In this document: positions 11,755-22,261 of the stretch, piece after piece | Layout: each line of letters opens with the position of its first letter | Numbering within the stretch: position 1 is the first letter of the stretch | Origin: Thelonectria olida | Taxonomy: Eukaryota > Ascomycota > Sordariomycetes > Hypocreales > Nectriaceae | Length of the DNA stretch: 64,000 bases | Direction of reading: 5' to 3' | NCBI GenBank assembly: GCA_020736575.1 | Contig: JAGPYM010000004.1 | Span: forward strand, 2,542,001-2,606,000 | The notes under the pieces: generated by a model | Database searches by the model: none | What the model saw: the letters and a program-made list of their open reading frames with translations, nothing else | Told to the model about the DNA's origin: nothing | Made by a program: the position numbers and the translations under genes

Positions 11755-13053
11755 TTTTATTGATTCAGAGTCGGCAATGCTGCTTGTGTTTTTATTCTTA
11801 AGAATAGGATACGAATTGTTGAGTAGAATACGTCGGGATCGTTCATCGTTTATACTTCTACGTTAAGAGCTGGATTACATCTTCCATTCGTTCTGTGACA
11901 TCATATCGATGAATCTTGCTTACGAATATGTCACTGGGAAGTGTGATTCCACATTCTGCGCCCTTAAAGCGACTGCATCCAATGGTGTTGTAAGCATCCT
12001 CTCACGCAATCGGGCCCGAGTTTATTATTAATCAGGACAAACCATGGTTTGCAAATGCATGTGCCTTGTGCTATAACTACAAACAACAGCTTGACGTAAG
12101 CTCAACTTGCACTTCTCCCCGACTCTGATGATTTATTATGAATTGGCGGAGGTAGTTAACAGTCGGACTTTATAAAGACGGGGCCGCTTTTTAAGGTGCT
12201 CAGCTCGGTCCGATCCGATCCAACCACTTTAAGCCTCATCAGATCCTCGAAGCTACGTAGATTGGCCATTAAAGATTATTTTCTACAGCGCCTACGAATA
12301 GAAGCTACATGTACAGATTTAATAATGTCGCATTAGATAACAAACAGGCTGAGCCTGTGGAAATACAACGAGCACACCGGTCTAGGCGCTGCAAATGAAT
12401 CTAGACCCAGCTCACCGTCTCAGCCGCACCCAGCTAACAGCAGATGGCATGTTTGCTGCACCAAAGGGGAATGGATGCGATATCCTCGTGAGCCAGCTGA
12501 ATGCATGACATGTCTGCACGCTTTCCTTTGACTTGGACTTTCCACACGGCATGTCAAACAGGCTGATGGTTTCTGCGTTTCTTCAACTTGAATGTCTCCA
12601 TTAGCCACAGCCTAAAGAGTCAAACAATATGGACGCGTTGGGCTCTCGGTCATGTATGAATACCTTGAATGTCTGACTTCCCCCACCCTTTGTTCAGCTT
12701 GGCTTCTTGGCTCCTGGGTCTGGAACAGCCACCTCAAGGATCAACCACTCACGAGGCTCATCAGCTCAAACTATTCAAGCAGGGCGTTTCTTAGCGCTGT
12801 CTGCCTAAATATTCTTAATCCGTTCTCATGGAAGCATGATGAATCTTTGTTTTCCGTTCTCTTCATCTACTCTTCAATGCCCAAAGTGCCCCAGCACCAC
12901 CCTCGCCATCCATCCAATTCCAGGCCGATGCAGTCTAGATTCCTCACGGGAAACTGACTGATTATCCGACGAGGCAACGACACCACGGTTCTACAGCTTG
13001 TTGTATTCTGAACCGAGGTTTACTGCAATTTTCCTTGTTCTCCCGTCTCTACG
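11755..13053. other. Intergenic; may contain an undetected first exon of the next gene
   Basis: About 1.3 kb with no convincing ORF. It holds the promoter of the hydrolase (minus strand) and, on the right, the upstream region of the Kre9-like gene, whose signal-peptide exon I could not locate. Confidence 0.5.
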
Positions 13054-14532
13054 ATGCCAACTTTTCTCAACAGAAGCCTCAATATCGTGCAAAATGAGCC
13101 CTTCACCCTTAAGTTCTCTGGTTGCGATGGAGGCTGCACTCTTACCCTTCTGAATTGCCCTTCTACTGACCTTCGGGAGGTAAAAGTGCTCTCAAGTGCG
13201 TCATATCGCCTCCTCACAAGCCCATCTCATATAAGCAAGCCACACTCGTGAGCTCACACTTATTGACTCATAGGCGATATTAGCGGCGAGAGCTACACCT
13301 TTACTCTAAGCGGACTACCCGCCGATACTTACGGCTTTAAGCTAGAAGACAATGATAGTGGCGATATCACGTACATCATGCAATCTGAACTGGAGGACGA
13401 TGATTCGGAGGTAGCTGCGAGGGCAGAGGGACCTGTGACAGCGGAGGTGGACGTATCAGAGTCCTCCACTACCTCAGCATCGACCCGAGAGACAACTTCT
13501 TCGATTGAGTCTACCTCACCAATTGAAGTGGTTGTGACCGCGGAAATAGCTGCGACACCCGCGGACCCAAACCCTACTCCTTCATCACTCAAAACTTCAG
13601 GTGCGTTTTCCATCTCAGATCTTCCAATGCCTAACTCTCTAACCTTGTTGTGAGATTCATCAACCCTAAGCTCCCAAGAGAACTCGACGTCTATATCTTC
13701 CAGTGATCAATCAGATTCCACGGAAGCCTTATCAACTTCGACTTCGACTCCGAGCCATGGACTAAGCCCGGGCGCCCTGGCCGGCATCGTTGTAGGAGTA
13801 GTAGGAGTGGTTTTGCTCGTCCTGGCAGGCTTATTCCTTTTCTGGAGACGGAAGAAGAAGCAACGAAAGCTGAGAGGCTCAACTTCTACACCTGAGATGG
13901 GAGACCAGAACCCCCAGATCTCTGAACTTGAACAGCCCAAGGGGATTAAGCCGTCGGTCATGCCTACATCACCAGCCGAGTTGCGTGGGACCACACCGCG
14001 ACCGCCGGCTGCGGAGTTAGCCGGTAGAGCCCGACCAGCAGAGCTCCTTACTACGGAAATTGACGCCAAAAAGGAATTAGAGGGGGACTTGGGAGTCGTT
14101 GTCTCAGAGTTACACGGTGACGGCAAATCCCCGCATTCCGAACTGCACGCAGAAACCGCGAAATACGAAATGGACAGCACCCAGCAGCCTGCCAAGCCTC
14201 CTCTTGTAGTTCAGACACAAGCAGCACACCCTATCCCGCAACGAGAGCAGGCCGGGCACCACTCACCGTCACTATCAACTATCTCACCCGACACGCAGGT
14301 TTCGATTCTACCAGAAGCATTGGGCGAAACTGCTTCGTCATCCATCATCGACACGGCTTCACTTCCTTCGCTATCATCGACCACGGACAACGCGCAGACG
14401 CGGTCAGCGCTGATGGATCAGTACGCTCAACTGGAGTCTCGTAGACAAAGGATATTGCAACTGCAGCAGATCGAAGAAGAGCAGGCAGATTTACAACAGA
14501 AACTCAGCAAACTGCAGGAGAACAATGGCTAG
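13054..14532 (+). CDS. Kre9/KNH-domain single-pass membrane protein with Ser/Thr-rich stalk and cytosolic coiled coil
   Basis: Three exons close in frame: 13054-13195, 13274-13600 and 13655-14532, giving 448 residues from the first ATG. The N-terminal part (LNIVQNEPFTLKFSG, then SYTFTLSGLPADTYGFKL) matches the beta-sandwich of the Ser-Thr-rich GPI-anchored/Kre9-KNH family of cell-wall proteins. A Ser/Thr/Glu-rich stretch follows, likely O-glycosylated. A single transmembrane helix (AGIVVGVVGVVLLVLAGLFLF) is followed by the stop-transfer run WRRKKKQRK. The cytosolic tail of about 230 residues ends in a coiled coil (LESRRQRILQLQQIEEEQAD). No signal peptide precedes the KNH domain in this model, so a 5' exon is probably missing and the true start is uncertain. 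The layout resembles a wall-stress sensor, which is inference. Confidence 0.7.
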
Positions 14533-15013
14533 TAAGATGGTGTCTCGAGAGCTTATTGAGGTTATACAGTTTTGAGAGCTGTTGAGCATTTGGTTAGGGA
14601 TATTAATGTTACGAAGATGGTACCATTATTCGTTAATAAATACATTCTAATGAGGCTAATTAGATTGCGACTGCAATACTTATGATGTTTCCTAGAATAA
14701 ACCCACCACTGGCATTCAATAGTGTCAGTGCCGATCACCCTTCTGGATTCACCTCCACTCATGTCAACTTGCCGGGCAGGGTCCCAACCCATACTAACTA
14801 CTAATATCACTTTGAATGGTATTTTCAGAAGAATCAATCACTAAATGCAAATTGAACAGCAGTTTGGCTCATCAAGAGACGTCTTGGATTGGTTTTAAAT
14901 GTACACGGACTACCTGGACATGCAACGTCCATAAATGACTTTTCCTGGCAAATATTTACAAGTCAAAGCTCAACAAACTCATGGCAACAAGGAGCCATCA
15001 ACACACCATCTTC
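14533..15013. other. Intergenic, convergent 3' ends
   Basis: About 480 bp, AT-rich, with nothing recognisable. Confidence 0.6.
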
Positions 15014-15709
15014 TTAGGACATGGCGGGAACAACGATCTCGCTGATTTTCCAGACCTTGCCTCCGTTGCTGCTAGTCAAGCCGGAGTAGGTAGCGCCCTG
15101 AGAAGTTGAGATAGTCTTGCCAAAGTTGGGGTCGGCGCCAGCAAGGGTGATTTCGGTGTTGATGTATCGCTGCTTGGCAATGGTGGGCGTGCAGCCGTTG
15201 TTGCACTCAGTGCCGGTTCCGTAGCCGCGCATGTACGGACCAGACTTGTACGAGAAGGAGCTGAGCGACTTGCCAGTGTCGGCGTCGGTGACGGTCTGCT
15301 GCCAGGTGTCGTTGTCCGAGAGAAGGGTGTAGACGATCTTGACCTTCTGGGTGCCAGACACAGGGGAGGCGGTGCCGTCGAGCTGGCCGAAAGAACCGAA
15401 GAGGGAGGCTCGGACACACCACTGACCTTTGGTGGCACCGCACCAGGAGTTGTCGGCCCAGGACTCGAGGGTGGTCTGGACGAGGTCTCCAGTGCCGTTG
15501 GACATGCCAGGCCACAGGAAGAGGACGCCGTTCTGGGTGGGAGGAGCAGCACCAGGGATGATGGTGGTGACGGCCTTGATGATGGTCGAAGTGGTAGGGC
15601 CCAGCGAGACGGCACCGCCCCAGCTATCACGGGGCTGCAGCGAAGGGGCAGCGTTAGAGGTGCCGGCCAGCGCAGCGGCCAAAGTAGCGAGAGCTCCAAG
15701 ACCAAACAT
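15014..15709 (-). CDS. Small secreted protein of unknown function
   Basis: A single-exon 231-residue protein. A clear signal peptide is visible at the start (MFGLGALATLAAALAGTSNA, cleavage probably before APSLQPR). The mature part is neutral, rich in Ser, Thr and Gly, and carries four cysteines in two close pairs (WCGATKGQWC and ECNNGC), suggesting two disulfides. Sequences such as FLWPGMSNGTGDL and the tail KVWKISEIVVPAMS are well ordered, suggesting a beta-rich extracellular domain. I do not recognise an enzymatic motif. It could be a lectin-like or carbohydrate-associated secreted protein, but that is a guess. High third-position GC explains the long shadow frames opposite it. Confidence 0.75.
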   Translation of the reverse strand: MFGLGALATLAAALAGTSNAAPSLQPRDSWGGAVSLGPTTSTIIKAVTTIIPGAAPPTQNGVLFLWPGMSNGTGDLVQTTLESWADNSWCGATKGQWCVRASLFGSFGQLDGTASPVSGTQKVKIVYTLLSDNDTWQQTVTDADTGKSLSSFSYKSGPYMRGYGTGTECNNGCTPTIAKQRYINTEITLAGADPNFGKTISTSQGATYSGLTSSNGGKVWKISEIVVPAMS

Positions 15710-17289
15710 TTTGTTCAGGTTGATGAGTGAAGTGAATAGGCTCGGGTTGAGGAAAAGAGATGATTCGGCCGGCCGATGAAACTGATGAAGATGTCAAAAC
15801 AAGAGGAATGTCTGAGAAATAAGACTTGATTAACCACGAGGATCCCATCTATCTATACTTTTCATCTCGTCCTATTCTTCTAGCCCAAGTCTTCGGAAAA
15901 TCTCCATTGGGCGTTTCGTTCCGTGGAGAATTTGTTTTCGAAACAGGGGACCGCCAAGTTTCTGTCTCAGGGCGACCCCCGAGTGCGACAAGGGTCCCGC
16001 TCTAAGAATTAAGGTAGATGCCAGATGACTTGACTATTTCCAGCGGCCTTGTGGGCAGATGTCGCACGGAGGGTCGCTTGCCGCTCTGCCGACCCTGGCA
16101 GAAGGCGGATGACGACTCGCGGAGCATCTCGAAATGATACTACCTTGGCCCACAAGTGCCGGTAGATTTGACTCCTGAAATCCGTCCCAGTTCACAAAGG
16201 GCCCCGACCGATGGCCCATCATGTTTCGGGTCCCGGAGTCTAAGTGGTGAGCTTGTCGACTATGGGAATACGAAGCGTCCCTAGTCCTTGAAGTAGGCTG
16301 GTAGCTGCGGTCGTCGATAATCCACCAATTAGACGATGGGATGTAGTATGATGAAGGCTCGATATAGCAATTGAAAGTGAGACCGCGATCCGAAAAGACC
16401 GAAAACCGTATTCGCGGTGGAATAACTATATTTGTATGTATAATGCATGTCAATTATTATTCCGTAGCTAGCAGTGAACGTTAAATCGCACATGGATGTG
16501 ATATTTCGTATTGTTCGCCGAGGCTTCTCATAACCTCGAGCCAGTTGCCCGACGATAGTTGCTCGTTTCTCGTTCTCTGAATGACTAAGCCAGCGCTTTC
16601 GAGGTTTTTCTCCCTTTGACGAACAGCAGCTTTGACTCTTGAACGATTGCCTCTCGGGGCATGAATGTTCTGTCCAGAGGTCTGTCCTTTGTGATGATCG
16701 GGTCATGGCCGAAGCTGCGTGTGAACTTTTGTTCAGGTGAAGCGACATCAATCAAACATATCCACGGCAGCCCGTGTTGCCTTTACTTAAGGAGAAATTG
16801 GGCTTTAGAGTCGACAGGACAGCCCAAAAAGTTAAGCAGGTACAGACATCCTGTGCGAGATGGTTAGTTTTGTTGCCATGTTAACTAGACCTTGCAACAT
16901 ACAACCCACCGATTTAGAAGTCCAGGGTAAGTCAAGCATGCGCTGTGAACTGTCAATTCGTACCTTCATTTAGGTCATTTTTACTTAGGTGCCTACCGAA
17001 AGAACTCGATTTCTTTATCATCTTTCATACCATATCCTCAATTGAACAAACCTTCCCAATTATTCAGACCAAGCCCTGATGTTATGTCTTGTCATGGAGA
17101 CTTTAGCAGACGACAAGACTATGGTACAGGTGGTTGAAGCGCTGTGCCTAAACGCAGATGACCTGCAGGGGTTCTCGCCATGCCTGGGCCCTAACAATTT
17201 ATCAAACGTCATTGCGATGCCTCAATTTGTACCCTCAGCAATGCCTACGCCTCCAATTCCCGTGAAAACGAACCCTTCAGGCCGTTCGC
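15710..17289. other. Intergenic between divergent genes
   Basis: About 1.6 kb shared by the promoters of the secreted-protein gene (minus) and the CorA-like gene (plus). The overlapping minus-strand ORFs at 16034-16751 show no domain and are probably chance. An in-frame ATG at 17079 belongs to another frame and does not extend the CorA-like ORF. Confidence 0.5.
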
Positions 17290-20037
17290 ATGTTCCGCAA
17301 GAAGCGCCGCCCTCCCACCGGGCAAGATGAAGAAGGCCTCGGCGTTTACTCGCTGCCTTGGCCCACGTCGCAGCGATGGAACCCACGATACGATGTCCCG
17401 CGAAACTCGATCGATCCCGGCCCCTATAGATCGGACTCGTTGGAGGATGGCCTCGAGAAGGACAACAAGGACAGCGCAGCTCCCAAGCTGAGGAAGCAGG
17501 GACGGACAATCTCCTACGGTCGGAGCAGGCGAGATTTGGATACCAGGCAAGCTGGCGTGAGCAAGCGCGTTTCGATGGAGGATGACGAGGAGGAGGAGGA
17601 GGAATTCTCCAATTTACGACATTGGCTTGAAACTCTGTCCGAACTGTACATGAACGAACTCGATAATCGGGCGCGATGGGATCCACGCTGGCTCAATATC
17701 ACGCGCAGGGAGCGATTTGAAGGACTCCAGTCCGCTTCTGTCTCGGTCATCGATTACCTGGCCGACGACACGGTCCGTCGCAGCGAGCCTCTTACCAGCA
17801 AAGGCGAGCTCGCCAGTGCGCTCGAAGCCCAGCCCGAAGAATCTAAGGTGAGGGTCATTATGGTGAGCGACCTAAGTCGTTTCGTCATGGGCGCTCTGGG
17901 TCAGATGCACTCTATTGATCCAGAGTTCTGGTTCGAGCATCTTGTGAATTCGGGTTATGGAGCCAGCGACAGTGGATTGAAGCTCAAGAATGCTGTGTGG
18001 ATGAACTGGGTCGAACGCGAAACGAGGTTTCGACATCGCGCTCTGCCAGGCTCTGGCCAACGCACAGAATGGAATCTTCCTCGCCGAACTCGTGCTCGCA
18101 ACTGGGCACATATGCGCTGGGGCCGCCTAGGTCTCCTTCACTACTTGGGTCGGAAGGGATTCCACGAGGACGAGATTGAGAAGCGCCTGGCGGATGGACG
18201 GTGGACCATGGAGCGAGACGTTGTACTGGACAAGAATGGCCTTTTGATGACACATAAGAGACAAGCGCATGTCGATAAGCAGGCTAAGAAGAGAAAGAAG
18301 AAGATCAGTCAACGAACCAAGAATGATGGCACATCAACTAAGTTCAAGGCGTCAAATGTCTACCGCGCGTATAGCGCATTCCAAAATCTACCGAGGAATA
18401 CCACCTGGTGGTCTAATCGAGATCTCAGGGTCATGTCGCCGGAAGGAATAAGTTACTGGTCTACCGTTGATGAAGATGGGAAGAAGACTGTGATCATAGT
18501 GTTCGACCCAGTGAGACGCATGCGACACGACAAAACTAACGAGGAGACGCCGTCACTGACCTTCATGCCCCGTGCCTTGGAGGTCGAGTCCTATACCGAA
18601 GACGAGCTTTGGCGAACTGCAGACGTCGGCGAGACCTATCTCGACCCGCCTCCGCCTCCGTTGTCTAAGAAGGATTTGCGGGCGAAGAAGAAGCAGGCGA
18701 GGATGGAGCGCCACAATGAGAAAAGGGAACGCTTAAGACGAAAGCTGGGACGCGACAAGGAGGATCCCAAGACAGAAGAAGACGAGGATGGCTACGAGAG
18801 CGAGTCTTCATACACGAGCGATTCTGAGTACGACGAGGAATACCAGAACGCTCTTCGCGCAGCCTATCGCAACCCACACCCATTGGTGCGAGACCGCGAT
18901 TTCGCAAGGAAATATGCCCTGTCCACTTTTGACCTCGTCTACCGTTCCATCAAGCCAATACCGACCAGCGAGCTGCTCCGAGACGACTCCATCATTCCGA
19001 CGTTCCTCACTCAACTCTCGCTCGATGACGTGTGGCAATTGTTCACGGAAATCCGACTCGCACTTGACCAGGTTGATGCCGACCTGGGCGCGGACCTTCA
19101 TGTGCATCTGGTCGAGTCTTACGGCGTCATGACGCGACAGAATGTTGCTTGGATGAGATCTACCCTCCAGGAGCTTGTTGATTGTGTCAGTACTATTGGG
19201 GCTCTCGCAAGGCTCAAGTCGGAAGGACCCGTTGACGAGATCAGGACCCTTGTTGAGGACCTCACGGCGCTCCAAAGGCGCGTGGACCAGACCCTCAACC
19301 TCATCGTCGCGTCTACTGGTATCTCTCAGTCATCGCTGGTCATTGACCAGACTTCTGGCATCAACAAGATCACCGAGCTTGCCTTCTTCTTCGTCCCGCT
19401 GTCCTTCATCACGTCCGTTTTCTCCATGCAAGTGCTGGAACTGACGGCAACTCCGCCGCACATCTGGACTTGGGGCCTATCCATCGCCGTGGTCTTTCTG
19501 GCGACGTACATCATTCGCTCGATTATAAGATCTCCCTCGATTCGCATTATCGCCATGCATTGTCGCGTGTTGATGCTGAATCGTTTCACCTCTTCCCAAT
19601 CCGGCTCATCCTCTCGCCGACTCAACTCGGTCGGTAACCGCGCCATTGCCAAGTTCATATTCTTCTGCCTCGTATTATTCATCTTGCTCGTGGCCGTCAT
19701 TTGCATATACTTGTTTATTCTCTTCATTTTGTACTTTGGAGTCTGGTTGGGTGCTGCGGGAACAGCCACCTACTTTATTATCACACGATGGCCAGATGTA
19801 GGCGTCCTAGTGGCTTGCTTTGTATCGCTACTAGTCGCGGCTGGCGGCATGGCTGGTGTATGGTACTGGAACTCTGAAATCCAGGAAACCGGAGAATCTT
19901 GGGCCATCGGGTGCCTTGTGTGGATGACCGAACTCATTCCCGAGAAATGGAGGTTCGACAAGGTTGACGATGATGATTTGGCGCAGGAGGGGGTGTGGAC
20001 ATATGCGGATCAAAAAGTCGTGTTATCATCAACATAG
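17290..20037 (+). CDS. CorA-like divalent-metal channel family protein with large N-terminal region
   Basis: An intronless 915-residue protein. The C-terminal half follows the CorA/ZntB plan: a soluble alpha/beta region, a long coiled helix (VDEIRTLVEDLTALQRRVDQ), then TM1 (FFFVPLSFITSVF) and TM2 (LSIAVVFLATYII). Extra hydrophobic segments further on (FFCLVLFILLVAVICIYLF and another near GVLVACFVSLLVAAGG) make at least four membrane spans, more than classic CorA. The Gly-Met-Asn filter motif that should follow TM1 is Ser712-Met713-Gln714 here. The N-terminal 300 residues hold acidic and basic low-complexity runs (DDEEEEEEF; KKRKKKISQ). Fungal proteins of this kind are commonly annotated as Mg2+ transporter CorA-like, but transport is unproven and the missing filter argues for caution. 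Confidence 0.85.
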   Translation: MFRKKRRPPTGQDEEGLGVYSLPWPTSQRWNPRYDVPRNSIDPGPYRSDSLEDGLEKDNKDSAAPKLRKQGRTISYGRSRRDLDTRQAGVSKRVSMEDDEEEEEEFSNLRHWLETLSELYMNELDNRARWDPRWLNITRRERFEGLQSASVSVIDYLADDTVRRSEPLTSKGELASALEAQPEESKVRVIMVSDLSRFVMGALGQMHSIDPEFWFEHLVNSGYGASDSGLKLKNAVWMNWVERETRFRHRALPGSGQRTEWNLPRRTRARNWAHMRWGRLGLLHYLGRKGFHEDEIEKRLADGRWTMERDVVLDKNGLLMTHKRQAHVDKQAKKRKKKISQRTKNDGTSTKFKASNVYRAYSAFQNLPRNTTWWSNRDLRVMSPEGISYWSTVDEDGKKTVIIVFDPVRRMRHDKTNEETPSLTFMPRALEVESYTEDELWRTADVGETYLDPPPPPLSKKDLRAKKKQARMERHNEKRERLRRKLGRDKEDPKTEEDEDGYESESSYTSDSEYDEEYQNALRAAYRNPHPLVRDRDFARKYALSTFDLVYRSIKPIPTSELLRDDSIIPTFLTQLSLDDVWQLFTEIRLALDQVDADLGADLHVHLVESYGVMTRQNVAWMRSTLQELVDCVSTIGALARLKSEGPVDEIRTLVEDLTALQRRVDQTLNLIVASTGISQSSLVIDQTSGINKITELAFFFVPLSFITSVFSMQVLELTATPPHIWTWGLSIAVVFLATYIIRSIIRSPSIRIIAMHCRVLMLNRFTSSQSGSSSRRLNSVGNRAIAKFIFFCLVLFILLVAVICIYLFILFILYFGVWLGAAGTATYFIITRWPDVGVLVACFVSLLVAAGGMAGVWYWNSEIQETGESWAIGCLVWMTELIPEKWRFDKVDDDDLAQEGVWTYADQKVVLSST

Positions 20038-20106
20038 TTCTAGTCTACATAATGTTTCAATCGTTGCAATCTTTTGGGTATCTTGATAATAAGGAGGAAT
20101 CAACAC

Positions 20107-21351
20107 CTATCGCCTATCCTCATCCCGCCCAGGCCAGAGGATCTTCTTCAGCCTCACCGCGCGAATCTGGCTGATAGCCACGACGAACCACATTACCACC
20201 AGACATATCGTCATGGCGCTCGCCACCCATTTGATGCCCGGGCTGTCAAATTCTTCTCCGATAAAGGCTGTTGCGAGCGTGAAGCCCACGTTGGGAAATA
20301 CGAGCGCCCACCACACCATGGAGAACCGCAGCCTCCACTTGACGCCAACGGCCAAGACGGCGAGAAGACTGAAGCCAAAGAACCACAGCCCTACACACCA
20401 GATCCAGACGCCCGTCCAGCCTGCCACGATGCGAAGCACCTGCGCGGCCATTGGGTACTTGGCAAAGTATCCATAGTCCTCGGGAATGGCTCGAGCCATG
20501 CCGATGAGGGCCACCGTCGTGTACCCTGCTGGACCAACGGCCATGAACATTCCCGGCCTCATCGGCGGCGCCGGAAGACCATCCTGCATCAGCCGGCCAA
20601 GGTAGAGGGGGAAAACGAGCGTCGCGACGATCCACCCGAGGCCTTGGTAAGTCACGCCCGCAACGAGCATCGGAAGACGCTGCTCGGGCGGCTGCGACGG
20701 CATGATGCCCGCGGCGAGCGTGCCCGTGAGCATGGCGGGGAAGATGGGCAGGATCCAGGACGGCGTCATCGAGTGGATGGGCAGGTGGGCGCCGTTGAAG
20801 AGGACGAAGAACTGCACCACGGCGGAAACGGTGGACACGGCCGTGTATATCCAGAAGCACACGCGCAAGGTCACCGGGAGCCACGGGCCGCAGGCTGGCA
20901 CACCGTAGGCGGCGCTGTTGGCCAGGATGGTGGCGACGCTGAGCAGGGAGCACGGGAAGAACAGGCTCTCGGTCGGGTGCATCAGGCTCGCCCTGAGGGT
21001 GCTCGGTGACGAGGTGAAGCGGAAGGTCATGCCGGCCACGAGAACGAGGAACAGGACGATGGTGAGGATGAAGAAGATCTTGCCGATGACATCGAGGCCG
21101 CGGAAGCGATAGGGCGTGCCGTGCAGCAAGAGGCCGATGCCGCCGGTGCCCATGATGAGGGTGAACCAGGCCCAGGTGAAGTGTCTGAAGCGCTCGTAGA
21201 GGAGCACGCGGTCGAGGGCGTCGGCGGACTTGAGGCGCTGGTCCGCGGCGCGGGTGTGGCCTTCTTCCCAGTCGTCTTTCTTGAGGAGATCCATGCGGGA
21301 GAGGGGGAGCCAGTGGTCGAAGGGGGTTTTGTGGGTTGATTCGACGACCAT
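20107..21351 (-). CDS. TDT-family transporter (C4-dicarboxylate/malate or sulfite exporter type)
   Basis: A single-exon protein of 414 residues from the ATG at 21351. The frame stays open for 71 further codons upstream, but the conserved part begins after this ATG. About ten hydrophobic helices follow, starting with FTWAWFTLIMGTGGIGLLL, the opening signature of the tellurite-resistance/dicarboxylate transporter family that includes yeast Mae1-type malate permease and Ssu1 sulfite pump. Typical family stretches such as MTPSWILPIFPAMLTGTLA and GYTTVALIGMA are present. Role: export or uptake of malate-like dicarboxylates or sulfite at the plasma membrane. It is convergent with the CorA-like gene, with about 70 bp between them. 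Confidence 0.88.
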   Translation of the reverse strand: MVVESTHKTPFDHWLPLSRMDLLKKDDWEEGHTRAADQRLKSADALDRVLLYERFRHFTWAWFTLIMGTGGIGLLLHGTPYRFRGLDVIGKIFFILTIVLFLVLVAGMTFRFTSSPSTLRASLMHPTESLFFPCSLLSVATILANSAAYGVPACGPWLPVTLRVCFWIYTAVSTVSAVVQFFVLFNGAHLPIHSMTPSWILPIFPAMLTGTLAAGIMPSQPPEQRLPMLVAGVTYQGLGWIVATLVFPLYLGRLMQDGLPAPPMRPGMFMAVGPAGYTTVALIGMARAIPEDYGYFAKYPMAAQVLRIVAGWTGVWIWCVGLWFFGFSLLAVLAVGVKWRLRFSMVWWALVFPNVGFTLATAFIGEEFDSPGIKWVASAMTICLVVMWFVVAISQIRAVRLKKILWPGRDEDRR

Positions 21352-22159
21352 TTTGCTGAGAATGCTCGAGTTGAGTGAGATTTGAGGGATAAGGGATACG
21401 TCAGAGGCGTGGCCGAGGGGCGCGCAGTGGTAAACTGGTGATGAGGACGTCAACCGCACCAAGTTCAACGCATAGCGAAGCGCAGCAAGGATTGTTCCAG
21501 GGTCGGAGTGGGTTGATGAGACACCTACATAGATGCACCTGAATCCTGTCACATCATCTGCCAAGACGACGACTTATATCGACATTCCACGATCAAAAGG
21601 GAGATGAGTCCCACGCTTACGTACAATCCTTCTAAGCATCTAGTTAGACGGCTAGACCAAGCAGATCTGAATAATCGACGAGACAATTGCCGGCAGCTAA
21701 GCTTTTGCGCTCCCTTGTCCCCCACTGAAAGCCGCGATGGCCTGCGCTGGCGTCGGCGAGGAACCCTGCATCGGGCCAAGCACATCGAGCCGAGGAGGGA
21801 TATCTGGGGTATTCTTGCCTGTTGGTTGCGGATTTAGTATTATCTATCCTTACATAATGAGACATGGCGTTTTGTCAATTCGATCTCATCACGAATAGGC
21901 ATTCGTGCTTCGGCTGAATGGCTTTCCCATGCAACCGCAAGATGGGGTCTATGGGTCAATTGAATCACATGTTCAGCCGCATGGAACATCTCATGCCGGC
22001 TGCCTTTCAGTCGACTTTGTCAGACGGCAGATCGGAGACACTAGACTACGATTGGTTGACTCATTGGTCCCGCTTTCTTCTCCAACTCGCCTCCAACATG
22101 TGGAAGCATCAACGACGAGATGCTAACAAGTTGTATCCCACAGCAAGCAACTGATCGGG
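21352..22159. other. Divergent intergenic region before the Zn2Cys6 regulator
   Basis: About 800 bp. It includes the TDT transporter promoter and the likely missing 5' exon of the regulator gene. Short ORFs at 21905-22154 on the plus strand have no domain. Confidence 0.45.
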
Positions 22160-22261
22160 ATGAGTCCATCTTCAAGTCCTAAAAGCTCAAGACGAGTAAA
22201 TAATGCGTTGGTCCTAGAAGTAGTTGTCCCATGTCGAGCTTGAACTGATCAATTGCCACAG

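Noticed and set aside
16034..16751. Two overlapping minus-strand ORFs of about 140 codons
   Set aside because: No domain and no splice consensus joining them; probably chance.
20074..21009. Plus-strand ORF of 311 codons opposite the TDT transporter
   Set aside because: Antisense shadow of a GC-rich coding region; His/Arg/Glu-rich translation with no domain.
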